Part shown: piece by piece, positions 10,401 through 19,598 of the stretch | How positions within the stretch are numbered: position 1 is the first letter of the stretch | How the letters are laid out: each line of letters begins with the position of its first letter | Assembly: GCA_003254885.1 (NCBI GenBank) | Contig: QANT01006114.1 | Location: 1-20,883, forward strand | Direction: 5' to 3' | DNA length: 20,883 bases | From: Purshia tridentata | Taxonomy: Eukaryota > Streptophyta > Magnoliopsida > Rosales > Rosaceae | Translations under genes and position numbers: made by a program | The notes under the pieces: generated by a model | Databases searched by the model: none | What the model was told of the DNA's origin: nothing | The model's input: only the letters and a program-made list of their open reading frames with translations

Positions 10401-13400
10401 ACTGTCAGTCAGATGTCAACCATTCTCTTAGTCTTGGGAACAACCACTTTCCAGTAGATTCTCTGCCAGTAGACTTGACAGGTGAAGAAGTTGATGCTCT
10501 TAGAGGGAGGTATATTCGTAGATTAACTGCTGTACTCATCCATCACATACCAGCTTTCTGGAAAGTAGCACTTTCTGTTTTCAGTGGGAAGTTCGCAAAG
10601 GTATGCTGGACTATTTATTCATTCTAAACTTTGGCATATATGTATGAAACTACCTGTCATAATTGATAGAATCTGTCTACCTGTAAGCTTTGTTCTAAAC
10701 TTTCTGGAAAGTAGCACTCTCTGTTTATTAAACCCCAAATGGAACCAAATGAGTTCCCCTAACTTCTACGTGTTCTCCCCCATTTGCTATCAATATTTCT
10801 AATGTCTGTGAGGTTTAGTTTCTCTAGCTCTAACATTGTCGTGTTTGCTCAAGTATTTTAATTAGAGAGCTGACAAGTGTCATAATTGATCTGATATGTT
10901 TGTTTAGTTGCTTTTATGTGAGAATGCTTACTGCAAAACTTATGCTCATTTCCTGTTCAACAGTCAACACTTATCAATGGAACGACATGCATATTTTCCA
11001 GTGGTTACTTTTTACTTTTTTTTTTTTTTGTGTTATATTTAAGTAATGATCTGATATTTTGTTCCAAGTGAGATAATTTCACTTTCATTCTTATGCTCAA
11101 ACAAAATCTTTCAGTCGTCCCAAGTTTCTACTGAATCAAATGCTAACGCTTCAGCAAATAAGACTGAGGATAAAGTTGGAGATGGGAAGTACTCAACCCA
11201 TTCTCTTGATGAAGTTGCCGGAATGATACGAACTACTATATCTGCATATGAAGTCAAGGTGAGTATGCCGGCTCAACCATCTTTTAACGTTACATAAATG
11301 GAAGCCCTAGTTTAATAAACTAAACTACACTAATGACCGTGGATAATGGTTTGCGTACAAAATTACCATATTAGTCTGGTTTTTGTTCTTTTGTTTTTAG
11401 TTAAACTAAACTACCTTCTTTTTGTGGTTTTTTTGTGTTTGTGGGTTGTTCCTTGCTTGTCAACTTTTGTGTCCTGTGTTTGTTGGGTGAGGGTTGGTTT
11501 CTTTGATTTTTTAAGCAGTGATTCTGCATTTTTTTTATTTATAACGTGGATAGCTTGTCCACTGTGCTTGTATCTACATTATTATTCTAATAAAATCTCT
11601 GCCTTAAAAGAAAAATGAGGTGAAAAATGAAGTTAGATATGAATGTGGATGCTTTCCAGTTTGGTTTGCATAGACAATGCATGTCAACTTGCTAAACCTT
11701 ATTTCAATGTTAAAGGTGAAAGAAAAGTATAATTGTTGAAGACACATAATCAACAAGGGAGGGTAAATTTTCCACATAATTGTTTATTACAGACATTGTG
11801 ATCACAACTTAACTAGGGCCTTGAGGATTTCATATTTGTTTAATTTTTTGGTGCACTTATACACCATGTAGTTTTGGAAAGGGTAAAATGAGAACCCTTG
11901 AAAGTAGAGGTAAACTTGAAATTATGACCTTATTGTATCTACATTATTATTCTAATAAAATCTGTGCCTCAAAAGAAAAATGAAGTGAAAAATGAAGTTA
12001 GATATGAATGTGGATGCTTTCCAGTTTGGTTTGCATAGACAATGCATGTCAACTTGTTAAACCTTATTTCAATGTTAAAGGTGAAAGAAAAGTATAACAT
12101 TATCAACAAGGGAGGGTAAATTTTCCACGTAATTGTTTATTACAGACATTGTGATCACAACTTAACTAGGGCCTTGAGGATTTCATATTTGTTTATTTTT
12201 TCAGTGCGCTTATACATCATGTTGTTTTGGAAAGGGTAAAATGAGAACCCTTGAAAGCAGAGGTAAACTTGAAATTATGACCTTATATAAGTAAAATAAT
12301 TGCTCTAAATTGGATCCAATTTGAAAAGGTTTAGAGGAAATATGTTCTTTTGACAGAAAAATGTTTTCTGGGATAAAAGGTATGCTTTTATGAAATTGTG
12401 CAATTATGACCTTATATAAGTGAATTTTTTCATGACAAATGTGGCAAAATATGGTGACATTTGGGATGGTACTTTTTAAAAAAATAATTTTGATATTGCT
12501 GCTCCCTTTTAATGCCTATAAATACAGACAAAGAAAATAATGTTAATTTCAGTTCTTCCCTCATCAGTAAAATGTTACAATGTCATACCCGAAACTAGGT
12601 TTAAGTTACAAACTTTGGGTGTGACGGTGCGACTTTCAAAGACCGAGGCACCAAATTTCAATCTGGTGCAAACTTGGTGGGTGTAAAGTGAAACTAACCT
12701 GAAAAAAAAAAAAAACAAAATAAAGAACTTTCAGCAGATGTCCTTGTGGCCTAAGTTATAACCATAAGGAATGTATCTGGCTATTAGCCCAATTTCTGTT
12801 GTCACTACTTGAGGCAATTCACTATTAAAAAGAGATAAAGCTACATGGTTACTATGCAATGTGGAATTTTAGGCTTCAAATTTATGTTGGTATACTTTGT
12901 TTATCAGATAGAAGGATCTTCAAAAATTGCTGCTGGAATATAGATATTAAAATTATATGGTGTTTGTATGCTCCAAATTTAAATTGAGCATCATTTCATG
13001 TCAAACTGCATTCAATGGTTGTTCTTTCATATGTTCTGTTCAGACCCCAGGTTCAGCAGGTGGTTACAATCATATTTCTCTTGGTGCAGGTTTGCAACAC
13101 ATTTCGTGATCTTGAAGAATCAAACATACTCCAACCATATATGAGTGATGCCATAATGGAAATATCTAAAGCATGTGAAGCTTTTGAAGCAAAGGAATCA
13201 GCTCCTTCAATTGCTGGTATGTTAGTTTTCTCTGAACCTGCAATCTGCTGATTCTCAAAATATTCTGAAGGTTGGACTTATTTTTGCAACAGTAACTGCA
13301 ACTCGAGCAATTCAGTCAGAGATTACAAAGATTTACATCCTAAGACTCTGCTCATGGATGCGGGCATCAACCACAGAGATTTCAAAAGAGGAGACATGGC

Positions 13401-16400
13401 TCCCAGTATCAGTTCTTGAAAGGAATAAATCTCACTATACAATCTCTTACTTGCCTCTAGCATTCCGTAATGTCATGACCTTGGGAATGGATCAGATCAA
13501 GTTGTAAGTCTCTGAATCTTACTCAGGTTATACTGAAATCAGTGCAAGTGATAGACAAGCTTAAGATAATAACTCGCACATGAACTGTTTGTCTACAGAA
13601 GTTCAGAACATTGTTACCATCTTACCATTTATCAAAATTCAAAATAATTTTCTCATATTAAGAGTCTTTATATATGAGGTTCATTAAAAGGAGGGAGAAC
13701 CTTATGGAGCTTATGATAACTGGTCAGAAATGAGGGATTCTTGACCATGGAATCCATAGCTCAGCAAAATAATTAAATAAGGATACATATTAATAGACTT
13801 TGGTAGGGATCTTTGAAAAGATGGAAAGCAAGTATCTGGGCTATCACTTTTGTCTTTTCCAGGCAGGGATAGACATATTATTCGCCGCACTTGAAATAAA
13901 AGTGTATTTGCAAAATCATGGTTTGCTTTCCAATTAGCTTTCTTTAGTATTGTAAAAGAACTTTATTTGTAAGGACAGTGTGAATGAAGTTTGTATGGTA
14001 GGACCCCATTGCTTATCATGAATTTTCTTAGTAATTAATTTTATTTGAATTATATATTTGATTTATAGATTTCTCCTGTTTCTTTGTCCTTTTTCCCAAT
14101 TTACTATATTTATATGAATGAAGCCATTGAACTTTGATATTCAATCAAAAGGTGAAATAACTTGAACTTTGATATTCAATCAAAGGGTGAAATAACTATT
14201 TTATATGCAAGGTAGGGGTTCAATTTAGGGTTTTCAGTCACAAACTCGGCTTGGATATTGAATTAGTAAGATGGCATGACCTGTGTAACCTTTTTAGTAA
14301 ACAGGTTGAATTTGAGTTCAATGATCCTATGAGTTAGGTGCATCATTGACCCAAAACAGCGAGTTTCATGGAAGAAATTTAATTTATTATGTTCACTATT
14401 TTGATTAGAACTTTGATGATAAAATATGCTGGCTGTCTTGTGAATTAAACTTCACCTTTTAATTGTTCTTAGTTAAAAGAGTTTTTAACTTATAAGCATA
14501 TTAATGCAATGTAGAAGAGTTATTTATTAAGTCAAAGTGAAATGAGTTGGGTTCAGTGTCTATGTATATGCCTCATCAGCCCTCTTGCTTTGTTATTTTT
14601 TATTTATTTATTTTGGATACGTGGTTAGTTCAAGTTGTGAGGAAAGCAGGGATTTGTAGGAAGAAGTGGAATAGAGTTATTACAAGGAAGGAAAAGTGTG
14701 TGCACAAATGGGAATCTTCTTTCTCCAATATCACAGATTTAAGCCACTTAGGTAGTTAATAATTGTGTCAGAAGGGTTGACCAGATTTTGATACAACCAT
14801 GATTGAGGGGAATCGGAAACCTTTTAATTTTTGTGTATGATTTGGTTTGAGTTGGTTTTCTCTATTTGTGCTGGAAATCATGCTGAAAAGATTCTTTTCT
14901 ACCGTTGGATATTCATTATCTATTATTATTGTTTATTATTATTATTATTATTTTTTTTTGTTATTTTTCAGGATGATTAAGTCTTTAAGAAGTGAGGCAA
15001 CGAAGTCAGAGGATATGTTTGTGCAATTCCAAGAAACACAAGAATCTGTCAGACTTGCATTTTTGAACTGTATTCTGGATTTTGCAGGTATGATGCTTGA
15101 GTAGCCAACTCAATTTCATGTTGGTGAGTTTTCATTATGCCCGGTTATGATGCTTCCATCCTGTGCACATTGATCAGGTCATCTGGAGCGTATTGGGAGT
15201 GAGCTTGCCCAAAACAAATCAATCAAAGGAAGTACATATGTACAAAATGGATATTTTCATAACCTAGAAGAAAAGCTAATGTCCAATCTCCCAGGAAGTG
15301 TTGTTGCTCCACATCAACAGTTGTTAATAGTCTTGAGTAATATTGGCTATTGCAAAGAAGAACTTTCTTATGAGTTGTACAAAAATTACAAATCTATCTG
15401 GCTACAGTCTAGGTATGTGATCCATTATTTTTGCCCTTTTCATTGTAGTGCGAAAAAGCCACCATGTTTAGGATACTTGATCTTTGAAATGCCGAATGCA
15501 ACCGACTAAAGCTGGAATCCAAGAACTGGAAAGTCATATTGGTTACTTTTTTCCAGGCTCAAGTGGCCTAAGTCAATTTATTAGTTAATTGGGTTAAGAT
15601 TGTGATGGCGATTTACATATGAGCAACATTTGGTTGTATGATGTTATTCTTTTGTATAAAGAGTCGTGTTCAAATCTATTAGTTCCCATGGTCCTGGCCC
15701 CACCTGTGATGGGAACACAAAAAGGGAGTGGTGCATTTACCTTCTAGTAAATGGACCAATTGATGATACTCCTAGGCCGACTGATGGGTTGCCTCATCCT
15801 AAATTATTGATGAGCAAAAATTTTTGTGCACTTGTATGATCCATTTGCTTATGCCTAATCACTCTGCTGTCTTCTCTATTTCTTTTACAGGGAAAGAGAG
15901 GAAGAGGATGGTGACATACAAGACCTGGTGACTTCTTTTTCTGGGCTTGAGGAGAATGTCCTTGAACAATATACTTTTGCCAAGGTACAGTGAACAGCCC
16001 AACACACACACACACAAAGTAGTGCATGACTCTTCTTCTGTGATGGCTACTGTGTTACTTTTCTTTTTCTTTTTGATTTTTTTTCTCAGTGTTTATCCTT
16101 TTGTGTTCTCACATTGGCATTTGCTACATTTATTACCTTCTCGGCTTGGAAAATATAGTCAAGTTTTTCATTTTGAGAAAGAAGAAAATAATATTGATGT
16201 AAATTGCTTGTCTCAAAAGGAGGCCAAGGCACCAAGCACATCTATTCTGTTATAAATATTAATGTGAATGACAAAAATAGCCTTTTAAGGTAACACAGTA
16301 AAAACAATAATAATAAAGCTAAAGACACGTTTTTCCAACACTACATCTCAAGCTGGAGTAAATGTCAACCAAACCTAGCTTGGCTATAGAACCCGGACTA

Positions 16401-18778
16401 AGGACAGTCCCAACAGGTTTTTTGAACATTTCAGCTGTTTGCTCTGGTTATGGATAAAATGTGAGAAAACATCAGGAAAGCATTAAATGTTTTTTGGGTT
16501 TTAACCCCATGACATAAAAGAAATAGGAAAGGACCATATTGAACTGTTTTAAATTTAAAACGGATCAATTGGCCCAGAGTATGAATATATTTTAATTATC
16601 AACAAAGGCTGCAACAATAGAACCAGACTGAACCATTCTCTCGAATAAAGTGACTATCAACCTGGATGTGATTGGGTTTGGATTATTAGGTTATCTGTAT
16701 AAAAATGGATGGATTTGGTGGGTCCCTTTTCACCTGCATTAAGTATATCGGTTTTCTGGTTACCATGCATTTTCAAAGAGAAACAAAAGGGCTGACCGTT
16801 TCCTTCTCAGAATTATTTGTTAACAAAAGTTCTAGCTGATATGGGTTCAAGTTATGACATACTTTCTCATTGTCCCCTGTGAAACTATCGTTTTTACTTG
16901 CACAGCTCTGTTTTTATCTCAGGCTAATTTGATCAGAACCGCTGCCTCGAACTATTTGTTGAATTCTGGTGTTCAATGGGGAGCAGCACCTGCTGTAAAA
17001 GTGAGAAACTAATTAATTTGATATTTTTGTAGTTGTATTGTCTTTCCCAATCAAAATTTATCTGGATTGTGGTGCCATCTCCTAAGGAGTCATTTTTTAC
17101 GACTATTTCTTGCAGGGTGTGCGTGATGCTGCAGTGGAGTTACTGCACACTTTCGTAGCTGTACACGCTGAGGTACTTGGTAGTGTTTAAATATTAATTT
17201 CTTTTAGCAGGAATGTAGTTGTTTGCACTTTTTTAACTTTTGCTTTTAGTTTATATTTATGCTAAAATCATTCTAGCAATAATGCCATGATATCATGGTA
17301 AGTTTTTTTTTTTCTGATGAAAAAATGAATTGAAAATGATGTAATGGTAAGTTGTCTGCTTCAATGAGCATGTACATGTTACGTTTCTTTCCTTTTTCTT
17401 TTTCTTTTTTCTGTCTTTTAAATTAATTGGTTATGCATATATACAATATCATCTTCATGGCTCTAACTTTTGATTCAATAATACTTAGAGAATGCAATTT
17501 CCTCCTAGCAGGTTTTTTCTGGTGCTAAGCCCCTATTGGACAAGACACTTGGAATTCTTGTGGAAGGTCTAATTGATACTTTTATCAGCCTGTTCCATGA
17601 AAATAAAACGAAAGAGTTTAGGTCACTTGATGCAAATGGTTTCTGTCAGCTAATGCTTGAGGTAAAAGATCATGTTCCATCCTCGAAATTAGAAATTGTG
17701 TATCAAGTTGATGATTATGAAGTTACAGATGGCTGTGGTGGTGAACAATAATAAATGATTGTTACTTCATATTCCTTGGGGTTCTCCATAAAGGCGTGCT
17801 GTAATTTGACAGGATCTTAGTAGTTAACACCACCTATCTACCCTCCCTTCCAAACAAACAAAAATAATATAAAAGAAAACTAAGGTGATGAGAAATAGAG
17901 AGTAAGCTTTCATGGGATTTCTTGCCGAAAGTGAACGAGTCATTACCATCATAAATGATGCTATAAATATAGGTACTGAGTTCCTAAGACATTTTCTTTC
18001 TGTGATATGTACTGCAGCTTGAGTACTTCGAGACCATATTAAATCCATATTTTACACCTGATGCAAGGGAGTCTCTTAAGTCTTTACAAGGGTTGCTTCT
18101 GGATAAAGCCACTGAGAGTGTGACTGAAAATGTGGAGAATCCAGGGCATAACCGACGAGCAACGCGTGGAAGTGAAGATGCAGTTGCAGATGATAGACAG
18201 CAGGGGATGACTGTGTCACCAGATGACCTGATTGTAAGAACCTTAGTCCTTCAGCGTTTTCTTCTCCTACAATATCTAAATTCTAACAATACTTCAAATA
18301 AGTTGACTAGTTATTTGTGGTTCTTTACCGTGCCCAATATATAGGATGCTTATTGTGTGCATATATGTATGCATAATAAGGCCAGAATACACAGTTCACC
18401 TGTACATGTATATGCTTATAGCAATGTTCCACTTGTTTAGTGTGCAATATGGATGGTTATCAATAGTTCTCCTGTATGATTTTGATTATAAGTCGTATGC
18501 TTTTAGTTTTGCTCTTATATACGCTAACTCAATTAATTTGTTCAATGCTTCAGGCACTTGCCCAGCAGTATAGCTCTGAGTTACTTCAAGCAGAGCTTGA
18601 GAGGACTCACATCAACGCAGCATGCTTTGTGGAGTCAATTCCATTAGACTCAGCACCTGAATCAGCTAAACTTGCTTATGCTTCTTCGCTTAGGGGACCA
18701 CTAGATTCTGCCAGCAGAAAGTACAGAGCCATACCTGGAACAGGATCCCCAAGCTATTCCCGGAATAGGCGTCGATGA
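1467..18778 (+). CDS. SEC5: Exocyst complex subunit SEC5, complete 21-exon gene, 1096 aa
   Basis: SEC5 is a core subunit of the octameric exocyst, which tethers secretory vesicles to the plasma membrane before SNARE fusion. Exons (all GT-AG): 1467-1868, 1984-2138, 2231-2319, 4182-4376, 5409-5536, 5636-5794, 6581-6685, 9403-9477, 10178-10315, 10409-10600, 11115-11258, 13090-13216, 13293-13503, 14972-15087, 15178-15412, 15891-15984, 16923-17000, 17116-17172, 17512-17661, 18018-18233, 18554-18778. All phases join, giving 1096 codons plus TGA. The start is the first in-frame ATG after a stop at 1422, and the N-terminus (MSSDEDEDELLQMALKEQSQ) matches plant SEC5 as I recall it. Residues 4-10 and 66-84 are acidic; 94-111 are Arg/Gly-rich. 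About 215-400 should be the conserved Sec5 domain (EKLLYFSEKF, DLEAGAL, NFDCFVSCKTTID, EYDLAVREYKKAKSIALPSH). The C-terminal half keeps LLIVLSNIGYCKEEL, GAKPLLDKTLGILVEGLIDT and DANGFCQLMLELEYFET. The tail is low-complexity and ends NRRR. Length is close to Arabidopsis SEC5A (about 1090 aa from memory). SEC5A versus SEC5B type was not decided. Confidence 0.95.
2780..3450 (+). mobile_element. LINE (non-LTR retrotransposon) fragment: 3' end of ORF2, degraded
   Basis: Translation in shifting plus-strand frames gives pieces typical of the C-terminal end of plant L1-type LINE ORF2: LSSLLVLLESV (2780s), LSCKSFLSFLNE (about 2870-2905), KRVDTCNMLQTRRPN (about 2972-3016), then the zinc-finger-like HWCVMCKRLRESSDHSFV, LGLWHKLFREARMGWV, and VIWMERNRRIFRG (about 3263-3300). 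The last part, near 3350-3410, reads FWFLLWTP and EFKDLS. At least two frameshifts separate the pieces, and no intact reverse transcriptase or endonuclease domain is present. The fragment is 5'-truncated, as most LINE insertions are. It lies in sense orientation within SEC5 intron 3. Confidence 0.8.
3462..3510. repeat. Duplicated poly-T plus GCACAATGA around an N (probable assembly join)
   Basis: A run of 14 T followed by GCACAATGA (3462-3484) is followed by N at 3485, then a run of 15 T, G and GCACAATGA again (3486-3510). The placement of the N exactly between two near-identical copies is what a mis-joined homopolymer overlap would produce. Confidence 0.7.
4377..5408 (+). other. SEC5 intron 4 (1032 bp)
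   Basis: The donor follows TTID(G) and the acceptor precedes ATATCGAATC; the split codon is GAT (Asp281). About 4900-5060 is pyrimidine-rich. No transposon ends, RNA genes or coding similarity were recognised. A 65-codon minus-strand open frame at 5078-5275 shows no recognised family. Confidence 0.85.
5795..6580 (+). other. SEC5 intron 6 (786 bp)
   Basis: This phase-0 intron lies between ALPSH and VGILKRV. It is AT-rich, with T-runs near 6295 and 6530. I see no repeat element or gene in it. Confidence 0.85.
7800..8325 (+). mobile_element. Second LINE remnant, with the reverse transcriptase core deleted
   Basis: The plus-strand frames give VLSNYCPITLENNHLKEG (about 7860-7910), GWKGYKFIRKLEF and KKLKVWKS or its shifted frame QEIFGDVKRKIGN (about 7990-8100), and LIVWKAKIPFKVQVYAQRV (about 8240-8300). 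In intact plant LINEs these blocks occur in this order. The first two lie between the endonuclease and the RT domain, and the WKAKIP block lies after RT. The roughly 1.5-2 kb RT core expected between 8100 and 8230 is missing. Frameshifts and stops are frequent, so this is an old relic distinct from the fragment in intron 3. Confidence 0.55.
8899..9160 (+). mobile_element. TRIM/LTR-like relic, two imperfect terminal repeats
   Basis: TTAGAATATAAATAATTGTT (8901-8920) and what follows is repeated imperfectly from about 9087 (TTAGAGTGTAAATAATTGTT, then an AGC-TA-GCTTT-G-AAGT-GTAAAC-like stretch). The sequence before the second copy ends GTGAGGGGGAGT (9074-9085), which resembles a polypurine tract. 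The first copy starts with TG after TACCAT. This layout of LTR, short interior, polypurine tract and LTR is that of miniature LTR elements. No clear primer binding site was found. ACCACCTAT flanks the region at 8881-8889 and 9163-9171, but it is too long and not flush enough to call as the 5-bp target duplication. Confidence 0.4.
9478..10177 (+). other. SEC5 intron 8 (700 bp), mostly a foldback element
   Basis: This phase-0 intron lies between HYLNIQ and NNRIRGL. About two thirds of it is the foldback element at 9586-10060. The flanks are plain AT-rich intron sequence. Confidence 0.85.
9586..10060. mobile_element. 475-bp foldback MITE with 7-bp target-site duplication
   Basis: The left arm (9586 to about 9800) is an imperfect inverted copy of the right arm (about 9805-10060). 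Left AGGCTTAAT pairs with right ATTAAGTCT, left CCCCCTCAACTATGAC with right GTCATAGTTGAGGGGG, left TGTCAATTTCTTAAGAT with right ATCTTAAGAAAGAAATTGACA, and left AAAATGGACAATTCAT with right ATGAATTGTCCATTTT. ATTATTT directly flanks both ends (9579-9585 and 10061-10067). It encodes no transposase; a 61-codon minus-strand frame inside it is fortuitous. The superfamily is not certain; long TIRs would suit a Mutator-like foldback, but the target duplication is shorter than the usual 9 bp. Confidence 0.85.
10601..11114 (+). other. SEC5 intron 10 (514 bp)
   Basis: This phase-0 intron lies between SGKFAK and SSQVSTE. It contains a 27-bp near-copy (10700-10726) of exon 10 sequence and a T-run near 11018-11029. 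Nothing else was recognised. Confidence 0.85.
11259..13089 (+). other. SEC5 intron 11 (1831 bp), with a 365-bp tandem duplication
   Basis: This phase-0 intron lies between SAYEVK and VCNTF. T/G-rich sequence at about 11380-11600 ending in TAATAAAATCT resembles a LINE 3' tail, but only weakly. Next comes the tandem duplication (11571-12286), then unrecognised AT-rich sequence with an A-run near 12701-12714. Near the 3' end, alternative AG acceptors lie at 13049-13050 and 13055-13056, upstream of the acceptor used at 13088-13089. Confidence 0.85.
11571..12286. repeat. Tandem duplication, 365-bp unit, two copies
   Basis: Copy 1 (11571-11935) and copy 2 (11936-12286) both start TATCTACATTATTATTCTAA and run to AAATTATGACCTTAT with very few mismatches. 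The main difference is a deletion of roughly 12 bases in copy 2 after GAAAAGTATAA (near 11731 in copy 1). AATTATGACCTTATATAAGT recurs a further time near 12402-12421. The near identity suggests a recent duplication. The unit has no recognised coding content. Confidence 0.9.
13504..14971 (+). other. SEC5 intron 13 (1468 bp)
   Basis: This phase-2 intron splits Leu707. It holds a 35-bp tandem duplication (14127-14196) and a (TTA)n plus T-run tract (about 14921-14959) that doubles as the polypyrimidine tract of the acceptor. No gene or transposon ends were recognised; an open frame at 14547-14759 has no family I know. Confidence 0.85.
14127..14196. repeat. 35-bp tandem duplication
   Basis: The unit beginning TTGAACTTTGATATTCAATC occurs at 14127-14161 and directly again at 14162-14196, with one mismatch (AAAAGG against AAAGGG). 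It is a recent local duplication within intron 13. Confidence 0.9.
15413..15890 (+). other. SEC5 intron 15 (478 bp)
   Basis: This phase-2 intron splits an Arg codon (AG-G, residue 824). No repeat, element or gene was recognised in it. Confidence 0.85.
15985..16922 (+). other. SEC5 intron 16 (938 bp)
   Basis: This phase-0 intron lies between QYTFAK and ANLIRTAA. An (AC)8 microsatellite occurs at about 16001-16016, 17 bp after the donor. A probable antisense Copia LTR relic lies at about 16200-16365. The remainder (16366-16900) may be more of the same element, but I cannot support that. Confidence 0.8.
16200..16365 (-). mobile_element. Possible Ty1-Copia LTR relic, antisense to SEC5
   Basis: Read on the minus strand, 16365-16341 gives ATTTACTCCAGCTTGAG followed by TGTAGTGTTGGAAAAACG. 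Plant Copia elements often end their interior with CTCCAGCTTGAGGGGGAGTG just before an LTR starting TGTTGG. The following minus-strand sequence, down to about 16200, has the AT-rich, CTATTTTTGTCATT-like character of such LTRs. Only this junction is recognisable; no second LTR or pol coding sequence was identified. Confidence 0.35.
17173..17511 (+). other. SEC5 intron 18 (339 bp)
   Basis: This phase-0 intron lies between AVHAE and VFSGAK. It contains a perfect 14-bp palindrome CCATGATATCATGG (17285-17298) and a T-run. Nothing else is recognisable. Confidence 0.85.
17662..18017 (+). other. SEC5 intron 19 (356 bp)
   Basis: This phase-0 intron lies between CQLMLE and LEYFET, which are contiguous in the family. 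Retention would read on to an in-frame stop at 17749. No repeat or element was recognised. Confidence 0.88.
18234..18553 (+). other. SEC5 intron 20 (320 bp)
   Basis: This phase-0 intron lies between SPDDLI and ALAQQYSSELL. It is AT-rich with no recognisable element. Confidence 0.88.
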
Positions 18779-19020
18779 AGTTGTCAATGGCCTAAGGTTC
18801 TTGACTTTCTGAATCTTACCTTGTATGTTCTAGTGTTGTACTGTAGTTAGTTTATCGACAGAAATCCATATTCTTTCTATTGTTTAAGCTCTCTGTGAGC
18901 TTGTTTCCTTTTTCTTTTTTTCTTGATCTCGTTCGTTGTATTTTGACAGTCAAGTACTACATTGTATATTTTTGCCATTGAGTTATGCCAGTTTGCCTCT
19001 TTTGGTGTCTAATTTCCAAG
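18779..19020 (+). terminator. Likely SEC5 3' UTR and polyadenylation region
   Basis: The T-rich sequence after the SEC5 stop has several TTGTA/TGTA motifs (near 18821, 18835, 18936 and 18963), typical of plant far-upstream polyadenylation elements. No AATAAA occurs on this strand here. The exact cleavage site cannot be placed. Confidence 0.4.
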
Positions 19021-19430
19021 TAAGTGCTCCAACATATTTTTACCCAACAAAATTTTGTGACTTTAAAAGTCACACTACATAGAATACCAAGGCCTAATTA
19101 CGCTAGTGTCCCTATGATCCCTGTCTCACTTTACACCTTATAATTTAATGTCTCACTACTTCCTAAAACTACTGTCTCAACTAATCCATTTCCGTTAATT
19201 ATGTCTAATAGTTCGTTAACCTTTTGATGGGACTAGGATTCTCAATCTATTTTCCTACTCATTTTTTGATCATGCTTTTAATATTAGTCATTCTCTTTTC
19301 ACCTCTTCCCTTTTTTTTTTCTCTTTACTCTCTTTTTGATAACTAAAATTAAAACATGGTAGGAAAATGGATAGGGGATTATGTATATATCCACTCAATA
19401 TATAGCAACGAAGTCCATATATTGCTGGAC
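19021..19430. other. Convergent intergenic DNA with a small foldback
   Basis: This stretch lies between the 3' ends of SEC5 and the GASA gene. Around 19093-19200, phrases like AGTGTCCCTATGATCC and GTCTCACTTTACACC resemble the outer arms of plant foldback elements, but no matching right arm is seen for them. A separate foldback occupies 19235-19380. Confidence 0.5.
19235..19380. repeat. Foldback (imperfect inverted repeat), about 146 bp
   Basis: The left arm AGGATTCTCAATCTATTTTC (19235 on) pairs with the right arm ending GTAGGAAAATGGATAGGGGA (19359 on). Further in, CATGCTTTTAATATTAGTCA (left) pairs with AACTAAAATTAAAACATG (right). The arms are joined by a T/C-rich centre. It is probably a small MITE or a MITE core; flanking target duplications are not obvious. 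Confidence 0.6.
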
Positions 19431-19481
19431 TTTATTCCTTTTTTTCTTTTTCTTTTTTGGTGAAACTGGACTTTATTCCTT
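19425..19481 (-). terminator. Candidate GASA gene polyadenylation signals inside a 16-bp direct repeat
   Basis: On the minus strand AATAAA occurs at 19431-19436 and at 19472-19477, about 120-170 bases beyond the GASA stop. Both lie within a 16-bp direct repeat, CTGGACTTTATTCCTT (19425-19440 and 19466-19481). Either could direct 3' end formation of the GASA transcript. Confidence 0.45.
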
Positions 19482-19540
19482 TACCACATAATAACCAATA
19501 CAACAATAAGTACACACATTCAAATATATTTGAATGTCCT

Positions 19541-19541
<1 letters not shown>

Positions 19542-19572
<31 letters not shown>
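19542..19572. repeat. (CT)n microsatellite
   Basis: This is an uninterrupted CT repeat of 31 bases. In the GASA transcript it would read as (GA)n about 27 bases after the stop codon, that is, within the 3' UTR. Confidence 0.95.
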
Positions 19573-19575
<3 letters not shown>

Positions 19576-19598
19576 AAGAGACAGTTGGTAGGTATATT

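Noticed and set aside
11346..11618. 90-codon hydrophobic open frame in intron 11
   Set aside because: It is a Phe/Leu/Cys-rich translation of T-rich DNA, probably LINE tail or plain intron, with no start context or homology.
17824..18048. Minus-strand frame overlapping exon 20
   Set aside because: It is an antisense shadow of SEC5 coding and intron sequence.
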